From NCBI GenBank assembly GCA_037447655.1, contig JBBHKE010001155.1:455961-519960 (forward strand): 64,000 nt of DNA, in the 5' to 3' direction. This DNA comes from Zygnema cylindricum. Taxonomy: Eukaryota; Streptophyta; Zygnematophyceae; Zygnematales; Zygnemataceae. Under the pieces are notes generated by a model. It was not told where the DNA came from, did no database searches, and saw nothing but the letters and a program-made list of their open reading frames with translations. The translations under genes were made by a program, and so were the position numbers. Positions 33,190 to 44,084 of this stretch are shown one piece after another. How positions within the stretch are numbered: position 1 is the stretch's first letter; every line of letters starts with the position of its first letter.

Positions 33190-34098
33190 TGTTGAAAAGA
33201 GGTAATTAATCGTTCACTTCCCTATTTTAGTTTTATTTAAAGAAAGAGAGTGAGGATCAAAGGCGCGCCATGGCTGCCGCCATATTTAGAAAGTGGCCCC
33301 CATATTTAGAAAGTGGCAGTTTTTGCAGTTAAAGGTATTTTACTAAAATGATGCATAAGTCTAGATTTGAACCTGTGACCTCTAGATTCTCTATAGCCTA
33401 ACACCTTAACCATTAAGGCGTTACGAAACGATACACGTGACGGGTTTCATAAATATATAAACATTAACGTAACAGCTATTTAACAGGAGACTAACCAAAA
33501 AGAGCAATTTCTACATGTACGCGAATCTGAACTGTGTAAAATATGTTTTGATCGGACGGCCGGCATTATAGCCGCCACGTGAAGTGAGCTTTTTGGTGGC
33601 ATACGGAGATAGCGTCACGCGGTGCCACGTGGCACCACATTATTTGATACCAGAGAAGATGGGAGGAGGAACCATGGCTTCCGATATGACAGGTGTCACC
33701 TTGTAGACCTTGTCGTACAATGGTCGTACAATAAGTACATCGCCCATTGTACCTTCTTGTACTTTATAGTGTTCCTATTGGACTAGGGTTTAGTAATAGG
33801 TAGTCGTGAGTAGGCAGACCGAGACTTAGTAATATTTAGGTACCTCTCTCTCTAAGAGAGCTTGTAACTATAAAGGTCATCTTTGACCAGCCATAACTTA
33901 CTGCTCGGGTGAGCAAATTCAGTGATTCTTTTTGCGTTTGACTCAGGGGAGTCTTGTCCTCACAAGGGTGAGAGTGATTAGAATATTTGTGTGCCTGGGC
34001 GGCGCTTATTCAGCGGGAAATTAGAAGGGGCAAATATTATCCTAGAGGCTTTACATAGGCTGCTAATTCTGTGGGTCAACGGAGACCACAGAATTTCA
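33190..34098 (+). repeat. C1 3' LTR
   Basis: TGTTGAAAAGAGG to AATTTCA, 909 bp. It includes a 20-bp duplicated ATATTTAGAAAGTGG unit near 33297 that is absent from the 5' LTR. TATAAAGG lies at 33869-33876, the tRNA-like unit at 33363-33423, and hairpins at 33902-33915, 33940-33953 and 33959-33972. Confidence 0.93.
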
Positions 34099-34827
34099 GA
34101 ATTCTTCATAATGTTCTCTATGTACCAGATTTTAAGAAAAGTTTGTTTTCAACTACTTTGGTAGAAAGTAAAGGGTTAGAGGTCAATCTGAAACATGGCA
34201 GGCAAGTTGTTAGCAAAGATGGAAAATTTGCAGTTATAGGAACTAGAGATGCTACGAAAATGTATCGAATGGATATGCCGGATAATAAAGAAAATGATGT
34301 TTTGTATTCCGATGCATCATCCTCAGATGAGTTGTGGTATAAATGATTATACCATGTGAACTATGACTGTATGAAAAAGATGGTCAATGTTGGCAAAATA
34401 GAAGGAGTCACTTTGTCAAATTAGTCACCTAAAACGTGTGATAGCTATGCATTAGGAAATATACACAGATTACGGTTTCCTCAAGAGTCTGAACATAAAT
34501 CTACTAAACTTTTGCAACTCATTCATTCTGACGTATTCGATCCTGCAAAGGTACCATATGCCGGAGGGATGAAATATATGGTTACATTTACAGATGATTT
34601 TTCGAGGTTTACTAAAGTCTACTTCATAAACGCTAAGAGTGAAGTCTTTACTCATTTTCAACACTACAAAGCGTGGGAGGAGAAACTGCACGGTTTGCCA
34701 TTTATGGAGATCAGATCGGACAATGGTGGAGAATATGCGTCAAAAGAGTTTGAAAATTTCTTACACCAAGAAGGTATAAGTCACAAGCTAACTGTTCCAT
34801 ACTCTCTAGAACAAAATGGGGTCTTAG
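34099..34827 (+). pseudogene. D1 protease end, GAG-pre-integrase and integrase (left part)
   Basis: LHNVLYVPDFKKSLFSTTLV and VVSKDGKFAVIGTRDATKMY give the end of protease. A decayed pre-integrase block follows, with stops. The integrase frame 34512-34889 has IHSDVFDPAKVPYAGGMKYM (first Asp) and IRSDNGGEYASKEFENFL (second Asp), and reaches LEQNGV before E1. The last residues of that ORF belong to the E1 LTR. Confidence 0.85.
34823..34827. other. Target-site duplication of E1, left copy (CTTAG)
   Basis: CTTAG lies directly before the E1 5' LTR and again at 39130-39134 directly after the 3' LTR. It confirms the E1 boundaries and the insertion into D1. Confidence 0.92.
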
Positions 34828-36001
34828 TGTTGATATTTGAGTATTTTCTAGGTTTTTATAGAAAAAAAGCAAAGGCAGTCTGTCCCTGACTCCCTTCTCC
34901 AAGCCCCCACACTTGTTGTAGTCACTGAAGGCTTGATAAGGAGCTAGAACCATGGTTGCCTAAGCTCACTAGAGAAGACAGGGAGTAGATTAGGAAGATT
35001 TACCAAAAGGTACTTGACAGACCCAAGAATTGATCCTGGTACTTGCCGTCCGTCAAGTTACCATAGCCGTTAGCTCTAACCGTTAAGTCTAGGACTAATG
35101 TTACGATATATAGGGTTTAATAAACATATAAATTGTTACACGTAGACTAATTCGTTTAACGCGGAATAGATACGTAGTGCATAGATACAGTTTGATTTTG
35201 TACGGAGTACCGTATAGGGACGGAACGGATACCGCGCATTTGTTTCGATAGCGAAACAAATACCGCGCGTTTAATTTCGCAAGCTAGGATTACAACCGGT
35301 TTTGATCGGACGGCCGCGATAGGCGTCGCAATCATGGAAGAGGTAATTTTGGCTTTTTACGGTCTTTGCCACGTCAAATGACATGTGGCGTGATAACATT
35401 GGACTACGGGAACTTCGGAGATTACGGGAACAAATCCCGATTTGACACGTGTCGACATTTTGGCCATGGATTACAATGGCCGTATAGAAAGTACATCGCC
35501 ACCTGTACTTTATGTACGACACAGTAATTTGATTAGTGCCGTACTTAAATAGATAGAGTTTTAGAGGGCGAATAGGACTTAGAAAATTTTGGGTAGGTAG
35601 CTGCCTATCCCAGAGAACACCTTGTATAAATGGCAAACTTTGGCCAGCCATAACTATCAATTTACTTAACCATTTTCGGTGATTCTTTTTGTTGCGGACT
35701 CAGAGGAGTTCAGGCTACACAGTGGTGTAGTCGTTCAGAGTTTTTGTCCGCCAGGGTGGCTTCATTTATAAGGGAAAGTCAAAGTGGGTGAATGTGTCCA
35801 AATATCATATTCTAACTTTGCATTCTGTGGTGGAACTGAGCACACATAAATTGTTACTTCACAAGGGTGAATCTATATTGGGGTTCTGACTGTCAAGGGG
35901 TCAATCATTTGGGTTTATATCAAGTTAGAAGTCGGCACTATCTGGATTAGCTTCTTTTGGATCTGCATACTCTGAGGGCCAATGGAGGTCTCATAGTTTC
36001 A
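34828..36001 (+). repeat. E1 5' LTR
   Basis: TGTTGATATTTGAGTATTTTC to TAGTTTCA. It holds an antisense tRNA-like unit (B-box-like 35026-35036, A-box-like 35073-35091), GATCGGACGGCC, GTAC motifs near 35490-35550, TATAAATG (35625-35632) and hairpins GGACTCAGAGGAGTTC (35696-35711) and CTACACAGTGGTGTAG (35715-35730). Confidence 0.93.
35026..35091 (-). other. tRNA-like segment in E1 5' LTR (antisense)
   Basis: On the minus strand TAGACTTAACGGTTAGAGC, nearly the A-family block, precedes GGATCAATTCT (B-box-like). The 3' LTR keeps the A-box part at 38202-38220, but its B-box-like sequence at 38155-38165 has drifted. Confidence 0.6.
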
Positions 36002-36014
36002 GGTTATTGGCCCA
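36002..36014 (+). promoter_or_regulatory. E1 primer-binding site (one mismatch)
   Basis: GGTTATTGGCCCA follows the LTR end CA. It differs from the A1/C1 site at one base, which also destroys the ATG. The gag frame reads through from this point (SRVSMFDGTDFTYW), so in E1 the start codon of the primer site has been lost. Confidence 0.8.
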
Positions 36015-37228
36015 CGATCTAGGGTGTCTATGTTCGATGGAACAGACTTCACTTATTGGGAGTTTACTATGGAGGGATTGCTTTTCGAGAAGCACTTATG
36101 GGGAATTGTTTTGGGACAAGTGAGATGTCCGCCACCTGGCTTTAGAGGAGCTTACTATGGAGAATCATTTGTGGCTGCCTAGAATATCAACCGGAGTTCA
36201 GATGCAACGGAAGGTGAAGGGAAAAATCTTTCCGTGGATGGGGAAATAGGGGAGAAGGAAAAAGGGACACCTATGGTGAGGAGAGCTAGGCTCTTAGCTA
36301 TGGTACCACTAGTAGGGATTAAAACTAAAGAAAATGACAGGAAAATATGGGAATACAAAAACACTATAGCAAAACATCTCATACTTAGAAACGTGTCTAA
36401 GTCCATAGCTATCACTGTTTTAAGTCTAACTAAGTCTTCAGAGATATGGGAAGCACTAATTCAGATTTATAAGAGTGAGACTATTCAGAGGCAGCAGTTA
36501 GTAAAACAAGAAATAGAGGCCTATGTTTATTAAGGCGGTAACATGATAGTTTTGCAAAGATATTGCTGCGTTATATGTTGAGCTTGCTAGTGCGCGATAT
36601 ATAGAATCTGAGGAGAGGAAAATTAATACACTACTTATGAAACTCCCAGATGAGTACGAAAATATCATTTGTCGTATGCAGGCAATGGATGGCTCCTCAT
36701 GGACTTGGAGCTTTACCATAGGGATAATTCTTATGAGGGAAAGCACTTTGGAGCTTCGTAGGGGAAGTGATAGGGTGAATGCATTTACAGCTGCTGGTGA
36801 TTGGCGGAAGCGTGGTAAGAGGAACGGGAGTGACGAGCGGAAGCGTGATGAGAGGAATAAAGACAAAGGTAAACCTTATCGGAACTTTGGTGGAAAGAGA
36901 GGGAGAGGAAAGAAAGGGAAGCTTTGAAAAAGGGGGTTTACTTCTTTTGTAGGGAACCGGGTCATTATATAGAGGAATAATCTTGTTTGAAAAACTTAGA
37001 AGTTGGAATGTGGATGAGGAGGAAGAAGGGGAAGAGGAGAAAGAGGCTGAAGGTATTTTAGAGCTTCTCCGGATTAGTAGTATGGGGAAGAGAGAAAAGC
37101 AAACAGAAATTCCACGAAAGCAACAGTGTGCTTTTGGAGGTATAAGGGAAGTAAAGAGAGAGGAGGTACTTGAGGATGTCGAGGAGTGTAGAGTGTATGA
37201 CTTGGAAATGAGAAAGTCAGATCTATGA
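36015..37228 (+). pseudogene. E1 gag remnants
   Basis: Fragments in order: FDGTDFTYWEFTMEGLLFEK; AKHLILRNVSKSIAITVL and IYKSETIQRQQLVKQEIEAY (36234-36533); MKLPDEYENIICRMQ (36637-36927). A knuckle remnant FFCREPGHYIEE then lies near 36945-36975 without its first and last Cys. After it comes an acidic linker with RKQQCAFGGI. The protease catalytic region is missing. Several frame breaks; non-coding as it stands. Confidence 0.75.
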
Positions 37229-37282
37229 TCCATAAGTAAAAACAAGAAAGATAAAATTAATGAGGATAATTTTATAGATAAT

Positions 37283-37753
37283 ATGGAAACAGAAAAGTGG
37301 TCGGAAAGGGAGACTTCAACGGATTCCAAGGAAAGAGGAGAAGTGAAACTCGAAGAGGTTTTAAAGGATAGGGGAGAAGAGAAATATTTGATTAAAGGTT
37401 TAGGGGAGAAGAATTACTTATTGGGAATTAAAATAGAAAGTGATAGTGGAAAGAATTCCATGGGAGAGAGTGAGGGAAGTTCAAAAAATGGGGTAGTTAT
37501 CATGGATAAAAATATGAGTACGGAAGATGTAGATCTTATGAGGAACTTAGTGGGGACTATTGTTTTTTGGGATTATTTGGGGGTGGATGGATTTGACATC
37601 ACTACTTGGTGTGATGTCGCTTGTGAAGATGTGCGTGTAAAAGGGTTATCATCCGGGTATGTGTTGCAAGTTGGGGATGGGGCTGACTGTTGGAAATGCA
37701 AAAGGGAAAGTAGATTGTGGTTGGATGAAAAGGGGGGGTGGATAAACCTTTGA
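37283..37753 (+). pseudogene. E1 RT/RNase H tail remnant
   Basis: A 156-residue frame in which NYLLGIKIESDSG matches the RT 'YILGIQMERD' block. DITTWCDVACEDVRVKGLSSG and YVLQVGDGADCWKC then match early RNase H. The joint between the gag linker and this tail marks a deletion removing protease, integrase and the RT core. Open for its whole length but without catalytic RT residues. Confidence 0.7.
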
Positions 37754-37941
37754 TCGGATTTTTGATAAGTGGGGTGCTAAATGAAATGTGTGATGCAATT
37801 ATTATTTCAGTTCATCTAATGCATTGTTTAAATACAAGAATTTTTCTCTTAAGTTTTATTAAAGGAAAAAGAAAAAGAAAAAGGAAATAGGGGAAAGAGT
37901 GTTTGTTTATTTTGTTTGTAAGAGTTGAAAGGAAGTAGACT

Positions 37942-37956
37942 AGAAAAAAAGGGGAG
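37942..37956 (+). other. E1 polypurine tract
   Basis: AGAAAAAAAGGGGAG directly before TGTTAATATTTGAG. Confidence 0.85.
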
Positions 37957-39129
37957 TGTTAATATTTGAGTATTTTCTAGGTCTTTATAGAAAAAGAGCA
38001 AAGGCAGTCTGTCCCTGAATCCCTTCTCCAAGCCCCCACACTTTTTGTAGTCACTGAAGGCTTGATAAGGAGCTAGAACCATGGCTGCCTAAGCTCCCTA
38101 GAGAAGACAGGGGGTAGATTAGGAAGATTTACCAAAAGGTACTTGATGGACCCAAGAATTGATCTTAGAACTTGCCGTCCGTCAAGTTACCATAGCCGTT
38201 AGCTCTAACCGTTAAGTCTAGGACTAATGTTACGATATATAGGGTTTAATAAACATAAAAATTGTTACACGTAGACTAATTCGTTTAACGCGGAATAGAT
38301 ACGTAGTGCATAGATACAGTTTGATTTTGTACGGAGTACGGTATAAGGACGTAACGAATACCGCGCATTTGTTTCGATAGCGAAACAAATACCGCGCGTC
38401 TAATTTCAGCGGCTAGGATTACAACCGGTTTTGATCGGACGACCGCGATAGGCGCAACGATTACGAAAGAGGTACTTTTGGAGTTTTACGGTCTTTGCCA
38501 TGTCAAATGACACGTGGCGTGATAACATTGGATTACGGGAACTCCGGAGATTACGGGAACAAATCCCGATTTGACACGTGTCGACATTTTGGCCATGTTG
38601 TACAATGGCCGTATAGAAAGTACATCGCCACCTGTACTTTATGTACGACACAGTAATTTGATTGGTGCCGTACTTCAGTAGATAGAGTTTTAGAGGGGGA
38701 ATAAGACTTAGAAAATTTTGGGTAGGTAGCTGCCTCTCCCTGAGAACACCTTGTATAAATGGCAAACTTTTGCCAACCATAACTATCAATTTACTTGACC
38801 ATTTTCAGTGATTCTTTCTGCTGCGGACTCAGGGGAGTTCACGCTACACATGGGTGTAGCTAGTTAGCGTTTTTGTCTGCGAGGGTAGTTACACTTATAA
38901 GGGAAAGTCAAAGTGGGTGAATGTGTCCAAATATCATATTCTAACTTTGCATTCTGTGGTGGAAATGAGCACACACAAAGTGTTACTTCACAGGGGTGAA
39001 TCTATATTGGAGTTTTGACGGTCAAGGGGTCAATCATATGGGTTTATATCAAGTTAGGAGTCGGCACTATCTTGATTAGCTTCTTTGGATCTGCGTACTC
39101 TGAGGGCCAATGGAGGTCTCAGAGTTTCA
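37957..39129 (+). repeat. E1 3' LTR
   Basis: TGTTAATATTTGAG to GAGTTTCA, 1173 bp, followed by CTTAG. TATAAATG lies at 38754-38761. Hairpins GGACTCAGGGGAGTTC (38825-38840) and GCTACACATGGGTGTAGC (38843-38860) are intact. Confidence 0.93.
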
Positions 39130-39433
39130 CTTAGAAAGACTAAATAAAACTCTTACGGAAAGCTCTAGGTCCATGCTTGCGGATAAGGCTGTTGATCCGA
39201 AATTTTTGGCTGAAGCATTTAATTCTGCAAAGTATATCAAAAACGCGATAGGTTCAAGATCAGTAGAAACCACTCCTTACGAGATCTGGACAGGTAGAAA
39301 ACCGGATGTCTGTCATTTCAAAGTCTTTAGAAGTAAATGCTTTATTTTGGATACATCTAATGATAAATGGAAAATGAAACCTAAGGGATTGTCGGGCACT
39401 CTATTAGGATATGATGATCATTCTAAAGGTTAT
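39130..39433 (+). pseudogene. D1 integrase (right part)
   Basis: After E1, and counting one CTTAG copy, the frame continues through the catalytic Glu region (LERLNKTLTESSRSMLADKA) to YEIWTGRKPDVCHFKVFRSK and GLSGTLLGYDDHSKGY. F1 then begins. Positions 39262-39433 have a diverged second version at 47860-48030 in D2. Confidence 0.85.
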
Positions 39434-40804
39434 TGTCATGCCGCATCGTGTCGGTTGCCCGCGCGCACGATATAATCCACGCACGCGCAGTACATTGCAA
39501 GCATGCGCGGTATTTATCACGCGCGCGCAGTATTTCTCACGCACGCGCGGTATTTCTCACGCGGTCGCAGTATTTCTCACGCACGCACTGTATTTCTTAC
39601 GCGCTCGCATAATTTCTCACGCACGTGCAGTATTTCACACGCACGCGTGGTATTTTGCATGCACTCGCGGTTTTTTTACATGCACGCGCAATATTCCGCG
39701 CGCATGCACAGTTTTGGGCACGCGCGCAAGATTTTATGCATCCATGCGCGATTTCATGCATGCACGCACGATTTAATGCATGCACGCACGATTTTCGCAC
39801 GCATATATGTTTCGTTCTCACGTGCGATTTAATTTGGATTCATATTTTTAGGTTTCATTGAATAGTACTAATATCGTGCGATATGTTTCATTTCATGCGT
39901 AGGTTCACGATTATCGAAGTTGGTCGCGAAACATCGTTTGGGCGACGTGACGCGATTTCAAGTATTTCGTGCTAGACCTTTTATTTCGTGCGATATGGTT
40001 CATTTCGTGCGATATATTTCGTTTCGTGCGTATGCACGCGATTTCGGGAGTATCGACGTGAAGTATCTTTTGGAGGCGCATAGCGATTTCCGGGCGACGT
40101 TTCGATTCACTATCTATTTATTTAAGTCGCGAACCCATGTAGGTTCGCGCACACATGTAGTTAGGGAGGGTTTTTACCCCGGACGGTGGATTTTGTCAAG
40201 CGTACGGCAGACGATGTTGGCCGCCTATTGGCCAACATCTTTAGTAGTTTCATGCATGTAAAGTAGACTAGACGTAGGCTAATTTTGCTTAGGCCTAGCG
40301 TAGCTCTTACTTAGCCTAATTCTTAGACTTAGAGAATTTAGCTTTTGGATAAGAATTTTCTCTTAGCAGCGGAGCTTTTCTCTTGCTCTCTCTCTCACCG
40401 ATTGCCCACGTGTCTTTCTTCTCCTTGCTAGCTAGTTGTAGAGGTTGGATAGGTTAAGAATATTTCCCCTTTCATTTCTGCCCACGTTTTTAATCCACAC
40501 GGCCTAAGGCCACGTCCGGAAGGTTTCCCTCCAAACTTGGTCTTTTGGTGGAAGTGTGGAATTGGAGATCGTGGGGGAGCACATCTGGACCTTGCTGTGC
40601 CTTCCTCGGGCAGCTTGACGGTTTGGTTGGGTGTTTGTGTCTTGTTTGTATTTCGTTTGGCTTGAAAGGAGTGTATTTTTGATCGGATTTGGATTTTCCC
40701 TTGTTTCGGTTGGAATATTTCTTGCTTTGTTGTCGTAACGGGATAACTCTTGTAGGGAATGTGATAAATACCAGAGAGCCTAGTGGCTACCTCTTGGCTT
40801 AGCA
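39434..40804 (+). repeat. F1 left LTR
   Basis: TGTCATGCCGCATCG to GGCTTAGCA, 1371 bp, matching the right copy (about 1356 bp without the A2 insertion). It opens with a CpG-dense minisatellite (39470-39800), then a run of TTTCGTGCGATATG phrases (39870-40035), then a unique part. The pentamer to its left (GTTAT) is not repeated at the far end. Confidence 0.8.
39470..39800. repeat. CpG-dense minisatellite in F1 left LTR
   Basis: About 15 units of roughly 20 bases with consensus TATTTCTCACGCACGCGCAG, changing later to GATTTYATGCATGCACGCAC. Alternating CG/CA dinucleotides give high CpG density and Z-DNA-forming potential. Reading frames of Arg/Ala/His repeats across it are artefacts. The right LTR has the same array at 45455-45760. 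Confidence 0.88.
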
Positions 40805-42479
40805 TTCTTGTCCAAAAGCTACACTTTTTAAAAATCACATTTTCTAAAAGTTTATGTTTATAAAAATAAATTATTAAAAATAAAAATTATATTTCATTAA
40901 AAAAATGTTACTTTTCAAATTCAGTTTTTATTCTTGTTTTTTTCTTCCCATTTTCCTACCTATTTACCTTTCATTTTCAGTTTTACTTCTTAGTTTTGTG
41001 TGATAAAATAAAGCTAAAGGAAAAAAAATTATATAAAAATTACATTATTTTCAATATAAAATCTATCTTTTCATTTCTAGATTTTCTTCCACCTTTTATT
41101 TGAGTTGGTTTTTTTTCCTTTTGATCTAGCTTTATTTTACTACAAGCTTTATTCTACATTCTCTCTATTTTTGCTTTCGCTTTCAGTTTTGCTTTGGGAA
41201 AATATATTATAAAAATAATTTAATTTATAAATTTTGTTTTATAAAAAAATAAAAACATTTTGTTTTGGTTTTTTGTTTTATTCTTTCTTGCTTTCAATTC
41301 TTGTCTTCTATCTTGCTTCCACTCTATTTCTGGTCTACAGATTTAGGTCTGATTTTGTGTCAGATTTTTAGGGTTAATCTGCGGAATTAAGGTTTGGCTG
41401 CAGATTTAGGGTTTTGGCCGCAGATTTAGGGTTTGGGCGGATTTAGGGTTTATTTTTTGGAATTCTTAACCCTAGGTCAGCATATTACCATTCCTTGATC
41501 GCAGATTTTTGATTTTTGCAGCGTGGTATTAGGGTTTGGGAAACCTTTTTGCCCAATTTTACCGTATTTTGTGTTTTATTTTGATTTTTTCTCAATATTC
41601 CTCATATTTCTTTCCTTTGGTGCAACTTAATTTGCTATCTTATTGATGTTTGGATTGTGTTGGATTTGATATTTTCTTTATTTTCCTCTTACCAACCTTC
41701 ATCATTCAAAACACTTAGCAAAATAAAAATATATATTCATATATATTAGAATTGCACGAATTATAACCTAAAATTATCATTGTTTTATAGTTGGGTATAG
41801 CGTGGCATAGCGCTAATACGCATACCCTAGCAGGATACTAATTGCTTGGGTGTTTAGCGGTGGTTCTTGTTACAATTATTTGGAATCAGAGCGGGTTCGG
41901 TTCCAGGGAGCCTTGCAAAATCCGACTTGCCTCGACCAAGTCCGGTTCACTTTGAGTACTCACTAGAGTATTAAAAATGTTTGTAAGTATCACGATGCTT
42001 TGCGGGTGCAGGAGCGTTCCTTTGTAATTTGGACACTCGTGTAGGGGTGCGGTGTGTATTGGTTTTATTACAAACCTTTCTTTTTGAGCATTTGCATTTT
42101 CCTTGCTTTCGTTGCACGTTATCTAGCGGTGAGTGGCCTTGAGGTTTTTATGTGACTATCTGGATTGGATTTTCTTTCATAGATCTTGTCGTTGGTGGCA
42201 CTGTTTAGACAATTTTCTGTCTGTGCCGTTGTAGATCTGTACCGAAAGGTGTCTGGATAGTTTCTCTGTTTGTTTTTATAGATCTGGCACTTTGGCCTTG
42301 CCCCATTGTTTGCAGGGTAGAGGTTTTGGTATTCCGACTTCTTGCTAGATCTGACCACCGGGTCTTAATAGATACTTCGTGTGTTAGCTTGTTTTGTGTG
42401 GTTTGGCCTTCCATTTGACGCACCTCGATTAGGCCGTTCCGTTTTTTCCTAGTCGTAATCGAGGGTTTTCTCTTCGTTT
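40805..42479 (+). other. F1 leader between LTR and gag
   Basis: AT-rich sequence, then three AGATTTAGGGTTT-type phrases at 41395-41455 (plant telomere-like TTTAGGG words), then a part homologous to G1 (41740-41900 against 59775-59930). TTGGAATCAGAGC at about 41881 resembles a tRNA-Met primer site but lies about 1.07 kb beyond the LTR end. No other primer site was found next to the LTR. Confidence 0.5.
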
Positions 42480-44084
42480 ATGCCCACGGATTGGGATAAC
42501 TTACGTTATCAATCCGGATCTACCCGCGGCGGGACAATTTTCCGTCCACCGCAGTTAGATCTTTCTAGTTTCTCCGAGTCTACGGACGCACCAGTTTCGG
42601 TTGCGGCCCCTAGATCTCCGTCTGTTCGGTCAGTATTCACCACAACCTCATTATTATCCTCAGTTTCCTCTAGGTCATCCCTAGATAGAACCGAAGGAGA
42701 CTTTCAGGGGAAATCTTTTTCCATCCTCTCACATTTCAGTTTTTCGGTCGATCCAATTTTGGAACCACTAGTGCATTCTTCCTTTGACGACATGGCTTCC
42801 TCTTCAGAGGGGGGCATGGGGAAAATGCAATTTTGCTTTTCAAGGATGAATGATACCATGTCATTATCCCATTTTTGTATACTCTATAATACCGAAATGC
42901 GTGATTTGGCATTTCGCTATCAAGATCAATTTTATCTTCGTGTGGCATTTTCTCTTCTTGGGCGGTAACTCAGAGGTTCGGCCCTTACATTATATTCCCG
43001 CAAGTATGATCCTATACTCGCGATGACAGAATTTTCCCCTCATTTTGCCGGTACACCCGAGGTCATAGGTCAAGCGGATTTTCCGTTCCAGGCCGCTTTT
43101 CTCGAGGTCTTAGATGCCCAAGGTGTTGTCCTAATTCCCGCAGTCCCAAAAATTTCTCGCCAATATGCTTTGGCCGCTCGTGCTGCTGTCCCAACACGAC
43201 CAGGGATGATAATTCCGTTGCGAGATCCACTATCTGTTATGTTCGATTTCTTAGAAGCCGAGTATCGGATGCAAAACCCCGATCAGGTGAAAGAATTGAT
43301 GAATTTTACGCGTAAACTAGGAGAGACCGGCCCTGCTTTACGTGCTCGCATGGAGACTTTGCGAGAAGCTTTACTGGACCTGATGTCCGATGCGGAAGCT
43401 GTTCAAAAATTTGTTGGACAATTTCCAGATCAATCAAAACGTTTTATACAAAGTCATCTCACTCAGACTTACGGTCTGAAATTTACATTTGATCAAGCCG
43501 CTCAATATGCGGTAGAATATGAGATGCAATCATGTTGGTGGGAAGCGCATGATCGTTCGGAAGTTGCTTCACCACTTTCTCCACCTGGTAGCCCATGGCC
43601 CAACAATAGGCCTCTAAAGACGTCGGCCATGGGAAATCCGCCATTTAATTCTGGAGAGCGATTGTGTTTCCGATGTGGAAACACGGGGCACGATGCCCGC
43701 ATGTGCCCGGATAAGTCGGCCACATGTACCCATTGCAACCAAAAGGGACATTATGTTCAACGTTGCCATGTTAAAGATCCTAATTTTTCCTATTGGAATC
43801 AGATTCAAAACGGTGGAATTCCTGCCCGTTCTGCCAAGCCGGTCACTCCTCCTTCCGAGACAGAGAAAGAGGCGACTCGGCCTAAGACCTCTCGCAGAGA
43901 GAGGGAAAAAGCCGAGTTACAAGTTATGATGGCCGCCATGATGAAGGAGCAATTCGCTGCCTTCATGTCCGAAATGAAACTCCAGTTCACGGGGATGGCA
44001 AGGACAGTCATCCACACGCCATCGTTGGTTTGTCGAATCCTCCGGGATTCCACGGTCCAACAACGGGTAGCCACTTTCGATTAG
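42480..44084 (+). pseudogene. F1 Gag with two zinc knuckles, one internal stop
   Basis: From ATG 42480: a Ser/Thr/Pro-rich N-terminus, then MSLSHFCILYNTEMRDLAFR and LRVAFSLLGR, a stop at 42966-42968, then the same frame to 44084. The capsid-like part has MNFTRKLGETGPALRARME and FVGQFPDQSKRFIQSHL. The knuckles CFRCGNTGHDARMC (43665-43706) and CTHCNQKGHYVQRC (43725-43766) are both intact CX2CX4HX4C. A basic/acidic coiled region follows. G1 has the same protein, and lacks the stop at this position. Confidence 0.85.

Larger units (their letters stand above)
27888..34098 (+). mobile_element. C1: nearly complete Ty1/copia retrotransposon
   Basis: A 6211-bp element with LTRs of 889 and 909 bp. The 20-bp difference is a local duplication at about 33297-33316. 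Gag, protease, integrase, RT and RNase H are present in order with few breaks. Flanking pentamers (GCTTG left, GAATT right) do not match, and the right flank is D1 coding sequence while the left is not. The copy therefore probably arose or was altered by recombination. Confidence 0.92.
34828..39129 (+). mobile_element. E1: internally deleted, non-autonomous copia element
   Basis: A 4302-bp element with LTRs of 1174 and 1173 bp, primer site, polypurine tract and duplication CTTAG. The internal 1.9 kb has gag pieces, a trace of protease linker and an RNase H tail; integrase and the RT core are absent. Its LTR has the same promoter, tRNA-like and hairpin modules as A and C. It must have moved with proteins from a relative. 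Confidence 0.92.
34099..39433 (+). mobile_element. D1: copia fragment (protease to integrase), split by E1
   Basis: D1 coding sequence occupies 34099-34827 and 39130-39433, with E1 between. The left edge is the end of the C1 3' LTR and the right edge the start of F1. It carries the end of protease, GAG-pre-integrase and the integrase core only. It is related to D2 and B2 rather than to A/C/E. Confidence 0.85.

Noticed and set aside
39480-39800. CRISPR-like array
   Set aside because: Units are contiguous about 20-mers without unique spacers and lie in a eukaryotic LTR.
39411-39861. Overlapping 78-121 residue His/Ala/Arg-rich ORFs
   Set aside because: They are three frames of the CpG minisatellite, repeated at 45375-45803; no codon or domain support.
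41876-41895. TTGGAATCAGAGC as the F1 primer-binding site
   Set aside because: It resembles the tRNA-Met 3'-end site, but the paired LTRs end at 40804 and 47811, about 1.07 kb away. Without a second copy reaching it I cannot move the LTR boundary.
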